The position numbers and the translations under genes were made by a program. From Rhodanobacter denitrificans (GTDB lineage: Bacteria > Pseudomonadota > Gammaproteobacteria > Xanthomonadales > Rhodanobacteraceae), in NCBI RefSeq assembly GCF_000230695.2, contig NC_020541.1, forward strand, positions 310,001 to 374,000: 64,000 nt of DNA, written 5' to 3'. Under the pieces are notes generated by a model. It saw only the letters and a list, made by a program, of their open reading frames with translations, did not search any database and was not told the origin of the DNA. Positions 10,201-19,113 of this stretch are shown here, in pieces. Every line of letters starts with the position of its first letter. Positions within the stretch are counted from its first letter, which is position 1.

Positions 10201-10387
10201 CCCGCACGCGGGTGACCAGGCCGGCGGCGACGTCGATCACCTGCTCGCGCTCGGCTGGCGGCAGGGTGGCCTGGGTCAGCAGGTCGTTGACCGCTTCGGT
10301 CTCGTCGCGCAGCCAGGCGGCGGTGATGCGCGCGCGGGCCGGCGTGCCGTCGGCGGGGAGTTCGGGGTGGAGAATGGCTTGGGTCAC
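7232..10387 (-). CDS. putA: Bifunctional proline dehydrogenase / delta-1-pyrroline-5-carboxylate dehydrogenase
   Basis: The 1051-residue protein converts proline to glutamate in two steps. The N-terminal half is the FAD-dependent proline dehydrogenase, with SVKLSALHPRYE, the VRLVKGAYWDAEI strand and the RRLLENGANTSFVNR substrate-arginine motif. The C-terminal half is an aldehyde dehydrogenase, with Glu805 in AETGGQN and catalytic Cys839 in SAGQRCSA. The protein starts at MTQAILHPEL and lacks the ribbon-helix-helix DNA-binding domain of trifunctional enterobacterial PutA (~1320 residues), so it should not repress its own gene. Electrons enter the quinone pool at the membrane. No putP or regulator lies next to it in this window. 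Confidence 0.96.
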   Translation of the reverse strand: MTQAILHPELPADGTPARARITAAWLRDETEAVNDLLTQATLPPAEREQVIDVAAGLVTRVRARAKDQSAVESFMRQYDLSSEEGVLLMCVAEALLRIPDKATADKLIRDKLGEADWKKHLGQSESLFVNASTWGLMLTGRLVNLAEDTRHDFTGALKRLVGRAGEPAIRLAVRQAMRIMGHQFVMGRSIDEALDRCAKKEYAVYRYSYDMLGESALTAETAERYQEDYRRAIARIGARGPFANHTDAPSISVKLSALHPRYEVAKREDARRMLTAKLLELSQLAMQQGIALSVDAEEADRLELSLDILGDVFAHPSLEGWNGLGIVVQAYSKRTPFVIDWLVETARAAGRRWYVRLVKGAYWDAEIKRAQEQGLAGYPLYTRKPNTDVSYLACARKLFDAGVELIYPQFATHNAHSIAAVHHIARGRPFEFQRLHGMGTDLYAEVIGPQNLNVPCRVYAPVGTHEDLLPYLVRRLLENGANTSFVNRVVDETLPVRELVADPCETVRRFASIPHPRIPLPVNLYGELRKNSMGINFSNDNELKALAEAVATKAGPWTAEPLVPGAKGNGPTVPVTNPADRRQAVGSYVSADAALVDQALANAVATQPGWDRLPAASRAAILEHAAEQLEARRAEFIALCVREAGKSLPDAIAEVREAADFLRYYATMARRLFGQPEQLPGPTGESNQLFLNGRGVFVCISPWNFPLAIFLGQVSAALAAGNSVIAKPAEQTSLIGYAAVKLLHEAGVPLDVLQYLPGDGAVVGAALTRDPRVAGVAFTGSTETAWAINRTLAARNAPIAALVAETGGQNAMIADSSALPEQIVKDVIASAFQSAGQRCSAARVLFVQEDIADKVIGMLAGAMAELKVGDPGQLSTDVGPVIDEDAKQILVEHAARMDKEAKKIAEAKLDAEVAAHGTFFAPRAYEIPALATLTREVFGPVLHIVRWKGSELAQVVEQINATGYGLTLGVHSRIDDTVEYIRSHARVGNCYVNRNQIGAVVGVQPFGGESLSGTGPKAGGPHYLLRFAGERTLTINTTAAGGNASLLTIGE

Positions 10388-10504
10388 GGGCTTGTCGCTG
10401 GGATGCGCGGAGGCGGAGGAGAACGCGGAATTGTACGCGTGCCGTGCAATGCGCGGGAGCCGAAGCCGTCGCCGGGGTGCAACCCTTCAACGCAACACGA
10501 TTCC

Positions 10505-10518
10505 TTGATCCAGGTCAA
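10505..10518. promoter_or_regulatory. FNR/ANR-type box upstream of the cox locus
   Basis: TTGATCCAGGTCAA matches the FNR/ANR/DNR consensus TTGAT-N4-ATCAA at 9 of 10 fixed positions. It sits in the divergent region between putA and the DUF2244/coxB genes, 73 bp before the DUF2244 start. Oxygen-responsive control of an aa3 oxidase would make sense, but which of the two divergent genes it serves is not clear. Confidence 0.45.
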
Positions 10519-10590
10519 GCCGGTGCGACATTGTTGCCCGTTGCGCCGCCGCGGCCTATCATTCCGGCGTTCCAGGCACGCCGGATCTCC

Positions 10591-11076
10591 ATGATCGTGC
10601 TTCGACCAGCTACCGCCGGCTTGCCCCGCGTGACGATGTGGCTCAAGCCCAACCGCACGCTCAGCCGGCGCGGTCTGTGTCGGCTGATCGTGGTTCTGGC
10701 GGCGCTGGTGCTGATGACGGCTGGACTGGTGGCGTGGCAGGGGAATGTGTTCGCTCCGCTGTTTGCCCTGATGGAATCCGTTGCCATGGCCATTGCCTTG
10801 CGCGTGGCCTGGCGGGCCGGCGATCGCAGCGAGCGCATCACCCTCGACGCCGAGTCGCTGGAGGTGCAATCCCTGCCGGGCCGGCGCTGCACGCGTTTCC
10901 CGTCGTACTGGGTGCGCGTGTTGCTGGAGCCGGGCAGCGGGCGTCAGCGGTTGTTGCTGTCGTCGCATGGACGCGAGCTGGAGATCGGCGCTTTCCTGGC
11001 GGAACAGGAACGCACCGCGCTGTCGAAGAAACTCATGGTGTTGCTGGCCGACTTCAACGGACAGCCACGCAAGTAG
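10591..11076 (+). CDS. DUF2244 family membrane protein of cytochrome oxidase loci
   Basis: The 161-residue product starts with a short segment ending in LKPNRTLSRRG, followed by two closely spaced hydrophobic helices (residues ~30-75) and a soluble tail. The P-N-R-S/T-L-S motif before the first helix is characteristic of DUF2244. Family members commonly sit upstream of coxB in proteobacteria and are thought to take part in oxidase biogenesis, with no proven mechanism. The ATG at 10591 is preferred; one at 10636 (MWLKPNRT) would still keep the family core. The gene ends 20 bp before coxB, so it is probably the first gene of the operon. Confidence 0.75.
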   Translation: MIVLRPATAGLPRVTMWLKPNRTLSRRGLCRLIVVLAALVLMTAGLVAWQGNVFAPLFALMESVAMAIALRVAWRAGDRSERITLDAESLEVQSLPGRRCTRFPSYWVRVLLEPGSGRQRLLLSSHGRELEIGAFLAEQERTALSKKLMVLLADFNGQPRK

Positions 11077-11096
11077 GTTCAACAAAGGTGCAAGAC

Positions 11097-12008
11097 ATGA
11101 CATCTGGCGGCATCAGGCGATCATTCACGGCAGCGGCGGCTCTGGCCCTTGCCTCGTTCGGCAGCGTGGCGCTGGCCGCCCCCGGTCCGTGGCAGCTGAA
11201 CCTGCAGCGCGGCGCGAGTACCTGGTCGTCGGTGCCGTACCACCTGAACAACGTGGCGCTGGCCGTGTGCACGGTGATCGGCGTGCTGGTGTTCGGCGCG
11301 ATGTTCATCGCCATGTTCCGCTTCCGCAAATCGCGCGGCGCGGTGGCCGAGAAGTGGTCGCACAACACCACCGTGGAGGTGGTCTGGACCACCATCCCGG
11401 TGCTGATCCTGATCACCCTGGCCTATCTGGCCACCAGCGGCCTGACCACCTGGGCCGACACCACCGGTTCGCAGATGACCGTCAAGGTCACCGGCTACCA
11501 GTGGAAGTGGCGCTACGACTATGTCGACTACCTGGGCAAGTCGATCGACAAGGTCGGCTTCATGTCCAAACTGGATACGCGCAGCGACCAGACCCGCCAG
11601 CTCGGTTCGGGCATGGACCCGTACGCGGTCAAGGTCGGCGACGAGAACACCTACCTGCTCGACGTCGACAAGCCGCTGGTGGTGCCAGTGGACACCAAGA
11701 TCCGCTTCGTGATCACCAGCGGCGACGTGATCCACTCCTGGTGGGTGCCGGCGACGGGCTGGAAGATCGACGCGATCCCCGGAATCATCAATGCGGCGTG
11801 GGCCAACTTCACCACGCCGGGCACCTATCGCGGGCAGTGCGCCGAATTGTGCGGCCAGGACCACGGCTTCATGCCGATCGTGGTGGTGGTGAAGTCGAAG
11901 GCCGATTTCGCCAAGTGGCTGGCCGGGCAGGAGGCGCAGTCCGCCGCGCCCGCCGCCGCGCCGCAAACCGCGCAGGTCGCCGCCCCGGTCACCGGCAAGC
12001 AGGGCTGA
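11097..12008 (+). CDS. coxB: Cytochrome c oxidase subunit II
   Basis: The 303-residue protein has a signal peptide (cleavage near ALAAPGPW), two transmembrane helices (about residues 55-75 and 93-113) and a periplasmic cupredoxin domain. CuA ligands are visible: His213 in VIHSWWVP, then Cys248, Cys252, His256 and Met259 in QCAELCGQDHGFM. The intact CuA site identifies a cytochrome c oxidase rather than a quinol oxidase. There is no C-terminal cytochrome c domain; instead there is an Ala/Pro/Gln-rich tail of about 30 residues. It is directly followed by coxA. Confidence 0.97.
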   Translation: MTSGGIRRSFTAAAALALASFGSVALAAPGPWQLNLQRGASTWSSVPYHLNNVALAVCTVIGVLVFGAMFIAMFRFRKSRGAVAEKWSHNTTVEVVWTTIPVLILITLAYLATSGLTTWADTTGSQMTVKVTGYQWKWRYDYVDYLGKSIDKVGFMSKLDTRSDQTRQLGSGMDPYAVKVGDENTYLLDVDKPLVVPVDTKIRFVITSGDVIHSWWVPATGWKIDAIPGIINAAWANFTTPGTYRGQCAELCGQDHGFMPIVVVVKSKADFAKWLAGQEAQSAAPAAAPQTAQVAAPVTGKQG

Positions 12009-12080
12009 GGCCGTTTGCCGCCCGTCCGGCACAGGTTTTTTTGCAGTCGCATTCCATTTTCAGGTTAGAGGTGCAAGGCC

Positions 12081-13697
<1,617 letters not shown>

Positions 13698-13752
13698 CCG
13701 TCCATCCAGCATGCCGGCCGCGCAGCCGGCATGCTCTCGGGAGCAAACTGAC

Positions 13753-13896
13753 ATGGCGCAGCAGACGATTCATGCGGCAACGGCCCAGCCGGACGGGAAA
13801 GCCCGTCGCGGCGTGCGGCGCACGGTCACGATACTTGCCGTGGTCGCACTGGCGGTCTACCTGTCGACGTTCCTGCAGATTCTGCTGATGAAATAG
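13753..13896 (+). CDS. Single-TM peptide of the cox operon
   Basis: A 47-residue product with a hydrophilic N-terminus, a basic stretch (KARRGVRRT) and one C-terminal transmembrane helix (VTILAVVALAVYLSTFLQILL). It sits between coxA and coxC, where many related operons carry such a small protein followed by the copper chaperone Cox11 (ctaG). It is too short to be Cox11 and has no Cys-x-Cys site. It may be a small structural or assembly subunit. Reality is supported by its operon position and the basic-then-hydrophobic design, not by homology that I could check. Confidence 0.6.
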   Translation: MAQQTIHAATAQPDGKARRGVRRTVTILAVVALAVYLSTFLQILLMK

Positions 13897-14008
13897 CATT
13901 CCGCGCGTTCCACGTGTCCTTCCACCGGCCGGGTTCGACGACCGGCGTGCAGTTCCCCGGTCGCTGCGACGGGGCAAAGTCATCAAGAGACATCCACGGG
14001 GTTACACC

Positions 14009-14896
14009 ATGGGTCAGCAACACGACGCTTATTTCGTTCCGACCAAGAGCTACTGGCCGTTCGTGGCCGCAGTGGTCATGTTCACCACCGTGTTCGGTGC
14101 CGCGCACTGGTTGAACGCGGATCCCGGCGAGAGCGGCTTCGGCAAGTCCGTACTGACCATCGGCGTGCTCGGCGTGCTCGGCATGTTCTTCGGCTGGTTC
14201 CGCTCGGTGATCAACGAGTCGCTGGCCGGCAGCTACAACCACCAGGTGGACACCTCGTTCCGCATGGGCATGATGTGGTTCATCTTCTCCGAGGTGATGT
14301 TCTTCGGCGCGTTCTTCGGTGCGTTGTTCTACGTGCGCATGTTCTCGGTGCCGTGGCTCGGCGGCCACGGCCACGGCGTGCTGACCCACGAGTTCCTGTG
14401 GAGCGACTACACCGCGGCCTGGGGCGCCAATGGCGGCAACGGCCCGGAACAGGCCGGCGGTGCGTTCCGCACCGTGCCGGCGTGGGGGCTGCCGTTGCTG
14501 AACACGCTGATCCTGCTCACCTCCAGCGTCACCGTGACCATCGCGCACCATGCGCTGCGCGCCGGCCACCGCGGCAAGATCCTGCTGTTCCTGGGCCTGA
14601 CCGTGCTGCTCGGTGCCACCTTCCTGTACTTCCAGGCACACGAGTACATCGAGGCGTACAAGGAACTGAACCTGACCCTGCACAGCGGCGTCTACGGCTC
14701 GACCTTCTTCCTGCTCACCGGTTTCCACGGCCTGCATGTGACGCTGGGCACGATCATGCTGGCGGTGATCTGGCTGCGCGTGCTGAAGGGTCACTTCAAC
14801 AAGGAGCACCACTTCGGCTTCGAGGCCGTGGCGTGGTACTGGCACTTCGTCGACGTGGTCTGGCTGGGCCTGTTCATGTTCGTGTATATACTTTGA
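14009..14896 (+). CDS. coxC: Cytochrome c oxidase subunit III
   Basis: The 295-residue protein has seven hydrophobic helices and the family signatures FRMGMMWFIFSEVMFFGAF near residues 87-105, FHGLHVTLG and WYWHFVDVVWLGLF at the C-terminus. It stabilises subunit I and supports proton uptake. The 112-bp gap after the one-TM peptide holds no room for ctaG. The gene is followed by a tandem repeat and a bidirectional terminator, which end the first cox transcription unit. Confidence 0.97.
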   Translation: MGQQHDAYFVPTKSYWPFVAAVVMFTTVFGAAHWLNADPGESGFGKSVLTIGVLGVLGMFFGWFRSVINESLAGSYNHQVDTSFRMGMMWFIFSEVMFFGAFFGALFYVRMFSVPWLGGHGHGVLTHEFLWSDYTAAWGANGGNGPEQAGGAFRTVPAWGLPLLNTLILLTSSVTVTIAHHALRAGHRGKILLFLGLTVLLGATFLYFQAHEYIEAYKELNLTLHSGVYGSTFFLLTGFHGLHVTLGTIMLAVIWLRVLKGHFNKEHHFGFEAVAWYWHFVDVVWLGLFMFVYIL

Positions 14897-14901
14897 CTGT
14901 A

Positions 14902-15050
14902 CGCGACGTCCTGTCGCGAAGGGCGAAGGTCAAGAAACCGGCCATCCTTGGCCGGACTATTCAAAAAGGCAGGACTTCACGCGACGTCCTGTCGCGGAGA
15001 GCGAAGGTCAAGAACCGGCCATCCGTGGCCGGACTCTTCAAAAAAGCGTC
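14902..15050. repeat. Two tandem copies of a 78-bp double-hairpin repeat
   Basis: Copy 1 begins at 14902 and copy 2 at 14980. Each starts with CGCGACGTCCTGTCGCG, itself a hairpin (CGCGAC, 5-nt loop, GTCGCG), continues with GCGAAGGTCAAG and ends with a second hairpin (CCGGCCA, 4-nt loop, TGGCCGG) followed by CAAAAA. The copies differ at only a few positions. It lies just after the coxC stop. The structure resembles REP-type intergenic palindromes. Confidence 0.85.
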
Positions 15051-15071
15051 GCTCCGGTGAAGTTCAGATGC

Positions 15072-15105
15072 GAAGAAGCCCGCCGGATGGCGGGCTTCTT
15101 CTTTT
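15072..15105. terminator. Bidirectional terminator between coxC and the DUF2909 gene
   Basis: A perfect 13-bp stem (GAAGAAGCCCGCC / GGCGGGCTTCTTC, loop GGAT) is followed by TTTT on the plus strand. It is placed between convergent genes and should end the coxC transcript. Confidence 0.85.
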
Positions 15106-15140
15106 GGCGGCGAACAGTCAGTGTGTCGTGGCGGTTACAA

Positions 15141-15356
15141 TCACTGGCCGACGTCGTGCGGGTGCAGCCAGCCCATCCAGATGCCGAATGCGACCATGGC
15201 GATGAACAGCAGCGACAGGCCGATGCGACGGGTCAGCGCCCACACGGTGCGCTTGTCGTCGTCCTTGTCGGTCATCATGAAGTACAGCGCCTGGCCGAGG
15301 CTGAAGATCACCACCAGCAGCACCACGACCAGCGCAATTTTATAGATGGTTTCCAC
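15141..15356 (-). CDS. Twin-transmembrane DUF2909-type small protein
   Basis: The 71-residue product has two hydrophobic helices (about residues 5-25 and 43-63) joined by a charged TDKDDDKRTVWALTRRIG segment. This K/R-R-T-V-x-A-L-T-x-R-I motif is typical of the small twin-TM (DUF2909) proteins found beside cytochrome oxidase assembly genes. The start is taken as the GTG at 15356 because no ATG fits and the family begins just before the first helix. It is divergent from SURF1, with 59 bp between the starts, and convergent with coxC. Confidence 0.75.
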   Translation of the reverse strand: METIYKIALVVVLLVVIFSLGQALYFMMTDKDDDKRTVWALTRRIGLSLLFIAMVAFGIWMGWLHPHDVGQ

Positions 15357-15415
15357 GTGATTGATCCGATCCAGTTCGACATGGCGAGTATAGCGGCCGC
15401 CGGCAGGCGCCCGGC

Positions 15416-16147
15416 GTGAGCGGATTCCGTCGTCCGTCATGGTGGGCGCTGCTGCTGACTTTGGCCGGAGCGCTGCTGTTCGTGCGCCTGGGCGTCTGGC
15501 AGCTGCATCGCGCCGACTTCAAGGAAGACCTTCTGCGACGGTATGCCGCGGCCGCTGCGGCGCCGCTGCAGGACTTTGCCGGGGTCGCCGACACGCCGCC
15601 GGCGGACGGCTTTCCGCGGGTGAAGGTCGACGGCCACTACCTGGCCGACCGCGTATACCTGCTGGACAACCCGAAGCACGACCGCCGCGGCGGCGTGCAG
15701 GTGTACGCGCCGCTGGCGCTGGACGGCCACTCGCCGCTGCTGCTGGTCGACCTTGGTTTCCTGCCCGGCAACGGCAGCGACAAGTCGCCTCAGGTACCGC
15801 CGCTGCCGACCGGCAAGGTGAGCCTGCAGGGGCTGTACGTGCCGCCGCCGCCGGTCGGTTTCGAGATGGGCGGCAATGCGCTGGCGCGGCAGACGCAGTG
15901 GCCGAAGAGCTCGATCTTCCTGGACCCCGCGCAGGTCGCTGCCGACCTCGGGCGGGGGCTGTATCCGCGCGTGCTGGCGCTGGATCCCGATCCGGCGGCG
16001 ATCTACGAGCGCGAGCGCAACCTCGATTTTTCCTCGATGCCGCCGGCGCGGCATCGCGCCTATGCGTTCCAGTGGTTCACTTTCGCGCTCGCTGCGGTGG
16101 TGATCCTGCTGGTCGTCCATCGCAAGCGCAAGCCGCGCCAATCCTAG
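15416..16147 (+). CDS. SURF1 family cytochrome oxidase assembly protein
   Basis: The 243-residue protein has an N-terminal transmembrane helix (WWALLLTLAGALLFVRLGVWQL), a periplasmic domain and a C-terminal helix (YAFQWFTFALAAVVILLV). The GVWQLHRADFK motif, the LLLVDLGFLPG strand and the H-A-x-x-x-Q-W-F-x-F signature before the last helix are diagnostic of SURF1. SURF1 helps insert heme a into subunit I. The start is a GTG at 15416. It opens the second assembly cluster, followed 25 bp later by the CX3C protein. Confidence 0.9.
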   Translation: MSGFRRPSWWALLLTLAGALLFVRLGVWQLHRADFKEDLLRRYAAAAAAPLQDFAGVADTPPADGFPRVKVDGHYLADRVYLLDNPKHDRRGGVQVYAPLALDGHSPLLLVDLGFLPGNGSDKSPQVPPLPTGKVSLQGLYVPPPPVGFEMGGNALARQTQWPKSSIFLDPAQVAADLGRGLYPRVLALDPDPAAIYERERNLDFSSMPPARHRAYAFQWFTFALAAVVILLVVHRKRKPRQS

Positions 16148-16172
16148 ATTCCACGAAGGTCGATGAAGTCCG

Positions 16173-16742
16173 ATGAAAGCTGCCGATCCCGCCGCCGTGC
16201 GCAAGAGCCGACTCTTCCTGCTGCTGATCGTGCTGGCGTTCGTCGCGCCGATGATCGCCGCCGGCCTGCTCAGCTGGAGCGGCTGGCAGCCCGGCACCAA
16301 GGGCAACGGCGAACCAATCCTGCCGCAGCGCAATTTCGTCGCCGAGCAGTTGCGCGTGCAGCTGGCGAATGGCCAGCCCTACGCTTGGCGCGACAGCCAG
16401 CCGCGGCTGACCCTGGTGGCGCTGGCCGGCCCCGGCTGCGCCGCGCGCTGCCTGGCTACGTTGACCAACATGGCCGCGGCGCGGGTCACGCTGAACCGCA
16501 ACCAGTCGCGGCTGCGCCTGCTCTACCTGGGTGCGCCGCCCGTGGACGATGCGCGCGACGGCATGCGCAACTACTGGCAGCTTGGCACCGACGTCGACGG
16601 CAAGCTGGCCGGGTTTCGGCCGGACGCGCCGGACAGCGTGAGCGCGCTGCTGGTGGAGTCCAACGGCACCGCGTTGTCGCTGTATCGCGTCGGCTTCGAT
16701 CCGAACGGCTTGCGCAAGGACCTGCAGAAGGTGATCAAGTGA
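16173..16742 (+). CDS. Membrane-anchored thioredoxin-like protein with CX3C motif, in the oxidase assembly cluster
   Basis: The 189-residue protein has one N-terminal transmembrane helix (residues ~12-34) and a periplasmic domain that looks thioredoxin-like. The segment PRLTLVALAGPGCAARCLATL places a Cys-x3-Cys motif after a hydrophobic strand, as in SCO1 copper chaperones. The distal histidine that completes the SCO copper site is not apparent. It lies between SURF1 and ctaA, with its stop overlapping the ctaA start by one base (TGATG), so the two are translationally coupled. A role in copper or thiol handling during CuA assembly is inferred. It could instead be a structural relic. Confidence 0.7.
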   Translation: MKAADPAAVRKSRLFLLLIVLAFVAPMIAAGLLSWSGWQPGTKGNGEPILPQRNFVAEQLRVQLANGQPYAWRDSQPRLTLVALAGPGCAARCLATLTNMAAARVTLNRNQSRLRLLYLGAPPVDDARDGMRNYWQLGTDVDGKLAGFRPDAPDSVSALLVESNGTALSLYRVGFDPNGLRKDLQKVIK

Positions 16743-17917
16743 TGTCGTCGCATGCGCCGCGGGTGTTGCGCTGGCTGGCCCTGTTCGCGGCGGTGTTCGC
16801 GTTCGGGCTGGTGATGTTCGGTGCGTTCGTGCGGCTGTCCAACGCCGGCCTGTCCTGCCCGGACTGGCCGACCTGCTACGGCCAGGTGACCTGGCCGCAG
16901 CATGCGCAGGCGGTGGCGCATGCCGACGCGGCGTTCCCGGATCGCCCGTACGAGGCGCACAAGGCCTGGCGCGAGCAGGTGCACCGCTTCCTCGCCGGCA
17001 CGCTCGGCGTGCTGGTGCTGCTGCTGGCGCTGATCGCCGGCTGGCGCCGGCGCGGCACGTTGCTGGCGGTGGTCGGCGGCGCCGTGTTCGCGGCGCTCGG
17101 GGTGGGCCTGTACATGCGCGGCGAACACTTGTGGTCGTCGCTGCTGGCGGCCTGTGCGATCGTGCTGCCGCTGCTCGCCGCGCTCCGGCTGCCGCGGCCC
17201 GGCGCGTGGAAGATCTGCGTGCTGGCGCTGGCGGTGATCATCTTCCAGGCGATGCTCGGCATGTGGACGGTGACCTTGCTGCTCAAGCCGGTGGTGGTGA
17301 TGGGCCACCTGCTCGGTGGCATGAGCACGTTCGCGCTGCTGGCCTACGCCGCGCTGCGTTTCGCCGGCGTGGCGGCGCCGGACGACGGTCTTGCCGACCT
17401 GCGCCGGCTGGTGGCGATCGGCATCATGTTGCTGCTGTGCCAGATCGCGCTGGGCGGCTGGACCTCGGCGAACTACGCCGCGCTGGCCTGCGGCTACGGC
17501 CCGGGCTCGTTCCCCGAGTGTCTCGGCCAGTGGGCGCCGCCCACCGATTTTCGCGAGGGCTTCGTGCTGTGGCGCGGGATCGGCGTGAACTACGAGGGCG
17601 GCGTGCTCGACATGGCCGCGCGCAGCGCGATCCAGATCGCGCACCGCATCGGCGCGCTGGTGGTGTTCTGCTACCTCGGCTGGCTGGCGGTCCGCACGGC
17701 GCGGCATGGCCTGCGCGCGCTGGGCCTGGCGATCGCGCTGGCGCTGGCGGGCCAGGTGCTGCTGGGTATCAGCAACGTGTACTTCGGTCTGCCGCTGGCG
17801 GTGGCGACCGCGCACAATGGTGTGGCGGCGCTGCTGCTGACCACCCTGCTGGCCACGCTGGCGCGCACGCAGCGGCGGCATGACGAATCGATGTTCCTGT
17901 CGTTGGGGCGGCACTGA
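16742..17917 (+). CDS. ctaA: Heme A synthase (COX15/CtaA)
   Basis: The 391-residue integral membrane protein oxidises heme O to heme A. About eight helices are visible. Conserved features are [22 protein letters not shown] at residues ~22-45, a histidine in EQVHRFLAG, an AHRIGALVV helix near residue 300 and a final HNGVAALLL helix. A cysteine pair also occurs in [16 protein letters not shown]. The start codon overlaps the stop of the CX3C protein, and ctaB follows 1 bp after its stop. Confidence 0.95.
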   Translation: MSSHAPRVLRWLALFAAVFAFGLVMFGAFVRLSNAGLSCPDWPTCYGQVTWPQHAQAVAHADAAFPDRPYEAHKAWREQVHRFLAGTLGVLVLLLALIAGWRRRGTLLAVVGGAVFAALGVGLYMRGEHLWSSLLAACAIVLPLLAALRLPRPGAWKICVLALAVIIFQAMLGMWTVTLLLKPVVVMGHLLGGMSTFALLAYAALRFAGVAAPDDGLADLRRLVAIGIMLLLCQIALGGWTSANYAALACGYGPGSFPECLGQWAPPTDFREGFVLWRGIGVNYEGGVLDMAARSAIQIAHRIGALVVFCYLGWLAVRTARHGLRALGLAIALALAGQVLLGISNVYFGLPLAVATAHNGVAALLLTTLLATLARTQRRHDESMFLSLGRH

Positions 17918-17918
17918 A

Positions 17919-18821
17919 ATGAGCGTTCTTCACGAGTACCTGCTGTTGACCAAACCGCGCATCGTCGCCTTGCTGGTGTTCTGCGCGGTGATCGGCATGT
18001 TCCTCGCTGTGCCCGGCATGCCGCCGTGGCGCGCGCTGGTGTTCGGCACGCTGGGCATCTGGCTGGCCTCGTCCTCGGCGGCCGCGTTCAACCAGCTGAT
18101 CGACCAGCGCATCGACAAGGTGATGGTGCGCACGGCGCACCGGCCGCTGGCCACCGGGCATCTCAACGCGCGCCAGGTGTTCGTGTTCGCGCTGGCGCTA
18201 GGCATCGCCTCGATGCTGGTGCTGGTGCTGTGGGTCAACACGCTGACCGCGGTGCTGACCTTTGCCGGGCTGATCGGTTATGCGGTGATCTATACCGCGT
18301 TCCTCAAGCGCGCCTCGCCGCAGAACATCGTGATCGGCGGCCTCGCGGGCGCGATCCCGCCGGTGCTGGGCTGGACCGCGGTCACCGGCGCGCTGCACCC
18401 GTACGCGCTGCAGCTGTGCCTGATCATCTTCGTGTGGACGCCGCCGCACTTCTGGGCGCTGGCGATCTTCCGCCGCGACGACTACTCGCGCGCGCAGGTG
18501 CCGATGCTGCCGGTGACCCACGGCGTGGTGTTCACCCGCTGGCACATCCTGTTCTACACCGTGCTGCTGGTGCTGGTGACCCTGCTGCCGGTGCTGACCG
18601 GGATGAGCGGCCTGGTCTACCTGGGTGGCGCCGCGGTGCTGGGCGGCGCGTTCCTGTATTACGCGGTGCGCCTGCTTAACCCGCCGGATGAGCTGTACGC
18701 GATGAAGGTGTTCAGCTACTCCATCGTCTACCTGATGGCACTGTTCGCGTTCCTGCTGGTCGACCACTGGCTGCTGCCGCCGCTGGTGCCTTCCGGCCCG
18801 CCGCCGGTGCCGTTCGGCTGA
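17919..18821 (+). CDS. ctaB: Heme O synthase (protoheme farnesyltransferase)
   Basis: This 300-residue UbiA-family prenyltransferase adds farnesyl to heme B, the step before heme A synthase. The Asp-rich substrate site [15 protein letters not shown] and the HRPLATG motif are near residues 57-80, and a second site, [17 protein letters not shown], is near residue 180. Nine hydrophobic helices fit the family. The ATG at 17919 matches the usual start. It ends the oxidase cluster; the next gene along is mgtA behind its own promoter. Confidence 0.95.
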   Translation: MSVLHEYLLLTKPRIVALLVFCAVIGMFLAVPGMPPWRALVFGTLGIWLASSSAAAFNQLIDQRIDKVMVRTAHRPLATGHLNARQVFVFALALGIASMLVLVLWVNTLTAVLTFAGLIGYAVIYTAFLKRASPQNIVIGGLAGAIPPVLGWTAVTGALHPYALQLCLIIFVWTPPHFWALAIFRRDDYSRAQVPMLPVTHGVVFTRWHILFYTVLLVLVTLLPVLTGMSGLVYLGGAAVLGGAFLYYAVRLLNPPDELYAMKVFSYSIVYLMALFAFLLVDHWLLPPLVPSGPPPVPFG

Positions 18822-18855
18822 GCAGCGATCGTGCGAACTTTCGTCGCCGCAGGCA

Positions 18856-18884
18856 TTGACAGCACGCTGCTGCAGCACAACAAT
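18856..18884 (+). promoter_or_regulatory. Sigma70-type promoter of the mgtA leader
   Basis: TTGACA (18856-18861) and AACAAT (18879-18884) are separated by exactly 17 bp. The -35 element is perfect and the -10 matches four of six positions. The predicted start near 18891 leaves a leader of about 225 nt before the 80-codon ORF, and over 600 nt before mgtA. A GC-rich hairpin (GCGCGC / GCGCGC) follows immediately. Confidence 0.6.
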
Positions 18885-18954
18885 GCGCGCGCCATCCGGC
18901 GCGCTCGCGCCGGCCGGCTCCCTGTCCTGACTAACCAAGGCATATGGACGTTTA

Positions 18955-19062
18955 CCCTAGTCGCAACGTCGACATCCGCTCGCATCGGGTGCCGGCATTG
19001 CATAACAAGCTGATGATCTGCGGCGACCGCCTGCGGTCGGCCGGCGCTTTCCTCGACTAGGG
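18955..19062 (+). promoter_or_regulatory. Riboswitch-like structured RNA in the mgtA leader (unassigned class)
   Basis: A perfect 9-bp helix closes this 108-nt element: CCCTAGTCG (18955-18963) pairs with CGACTAGGG (19054-19062). Inside, GTGCCGGC (18989-18996) pairs with GCCGGCGC (19040-19047), including one G-U pair. A 6-bp hairpin CGACCG / CGGTCG (19024-19039, loop CCTG) ends exactly where the second strand of that helix begins, so the two could stack. About 27 nt between 18997 and 19023 remain unpaired and A-rich, a candidate ligand-binding core. A hairpin that masks a ribosome-binding site starts 9 nt later. I could not match it to the M-box or yybP-ykoY consensus. Function as a metal sensor is inferred from the downstream P-type ATPase. 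Confidence 0.6.
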
Positions 19063-19070
19063 AAGACCGG

Positions 19071-19113
19071 CCCACCTCCTCCGGCGCCGCGGGCGCCGTA
19101 ACGAGGAGATGGG
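19071..19113 (+). promoter_or_regulatory. Shine-Dalgarno-sequestering hairpin of the mgtA leader
   Basis: CCCACCTCCTC (19071-19081) pairs with GAGGAGATGGG (19103-19113) at 10 of 11 positions, around an inner perfect 7-bp stem CGGCGCC / GGCGCCG with loop GCG. The buried GAGGAG (19103-19108) is the only good Shine-Dalgarno for the ATG at 19116, with 7-nt spacing. Opening this hairpin would switch translation on. This is the usual expression platform of a translational riboswitch. Confidence 0.7.

Noticed and set aside
6677..10594. Very long open frame (1305 codons) on the plus strand
   Set aside because: It is antisense to putA, has the repetitive low-complexity composition typical of antisense frames in high-GC DNA, and shows no domain.
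14275..15060. Open frame reading through coxC and the tandem repeat, with repeated RDVLSRRAKVK peptides
   Set aside because: The repeated peptide is the translated intergenic repeat; the upstream part is out of frame with coxC.
18831..19013. 60-codon open frame inside the mgtA leader
   Set aside because: It crosses the promoter and the 5' half of the structured RNA, has no ribosome-binding site, and the helices explain the sequence better.
18955..19062. Assignment of the mgtA leader to the M-box or yybP-ykoY (Mn2+) riboswitch
   Set aside because: The conserved core bases of these classes, as I remember them, are not present; a covariance-model search is needed.
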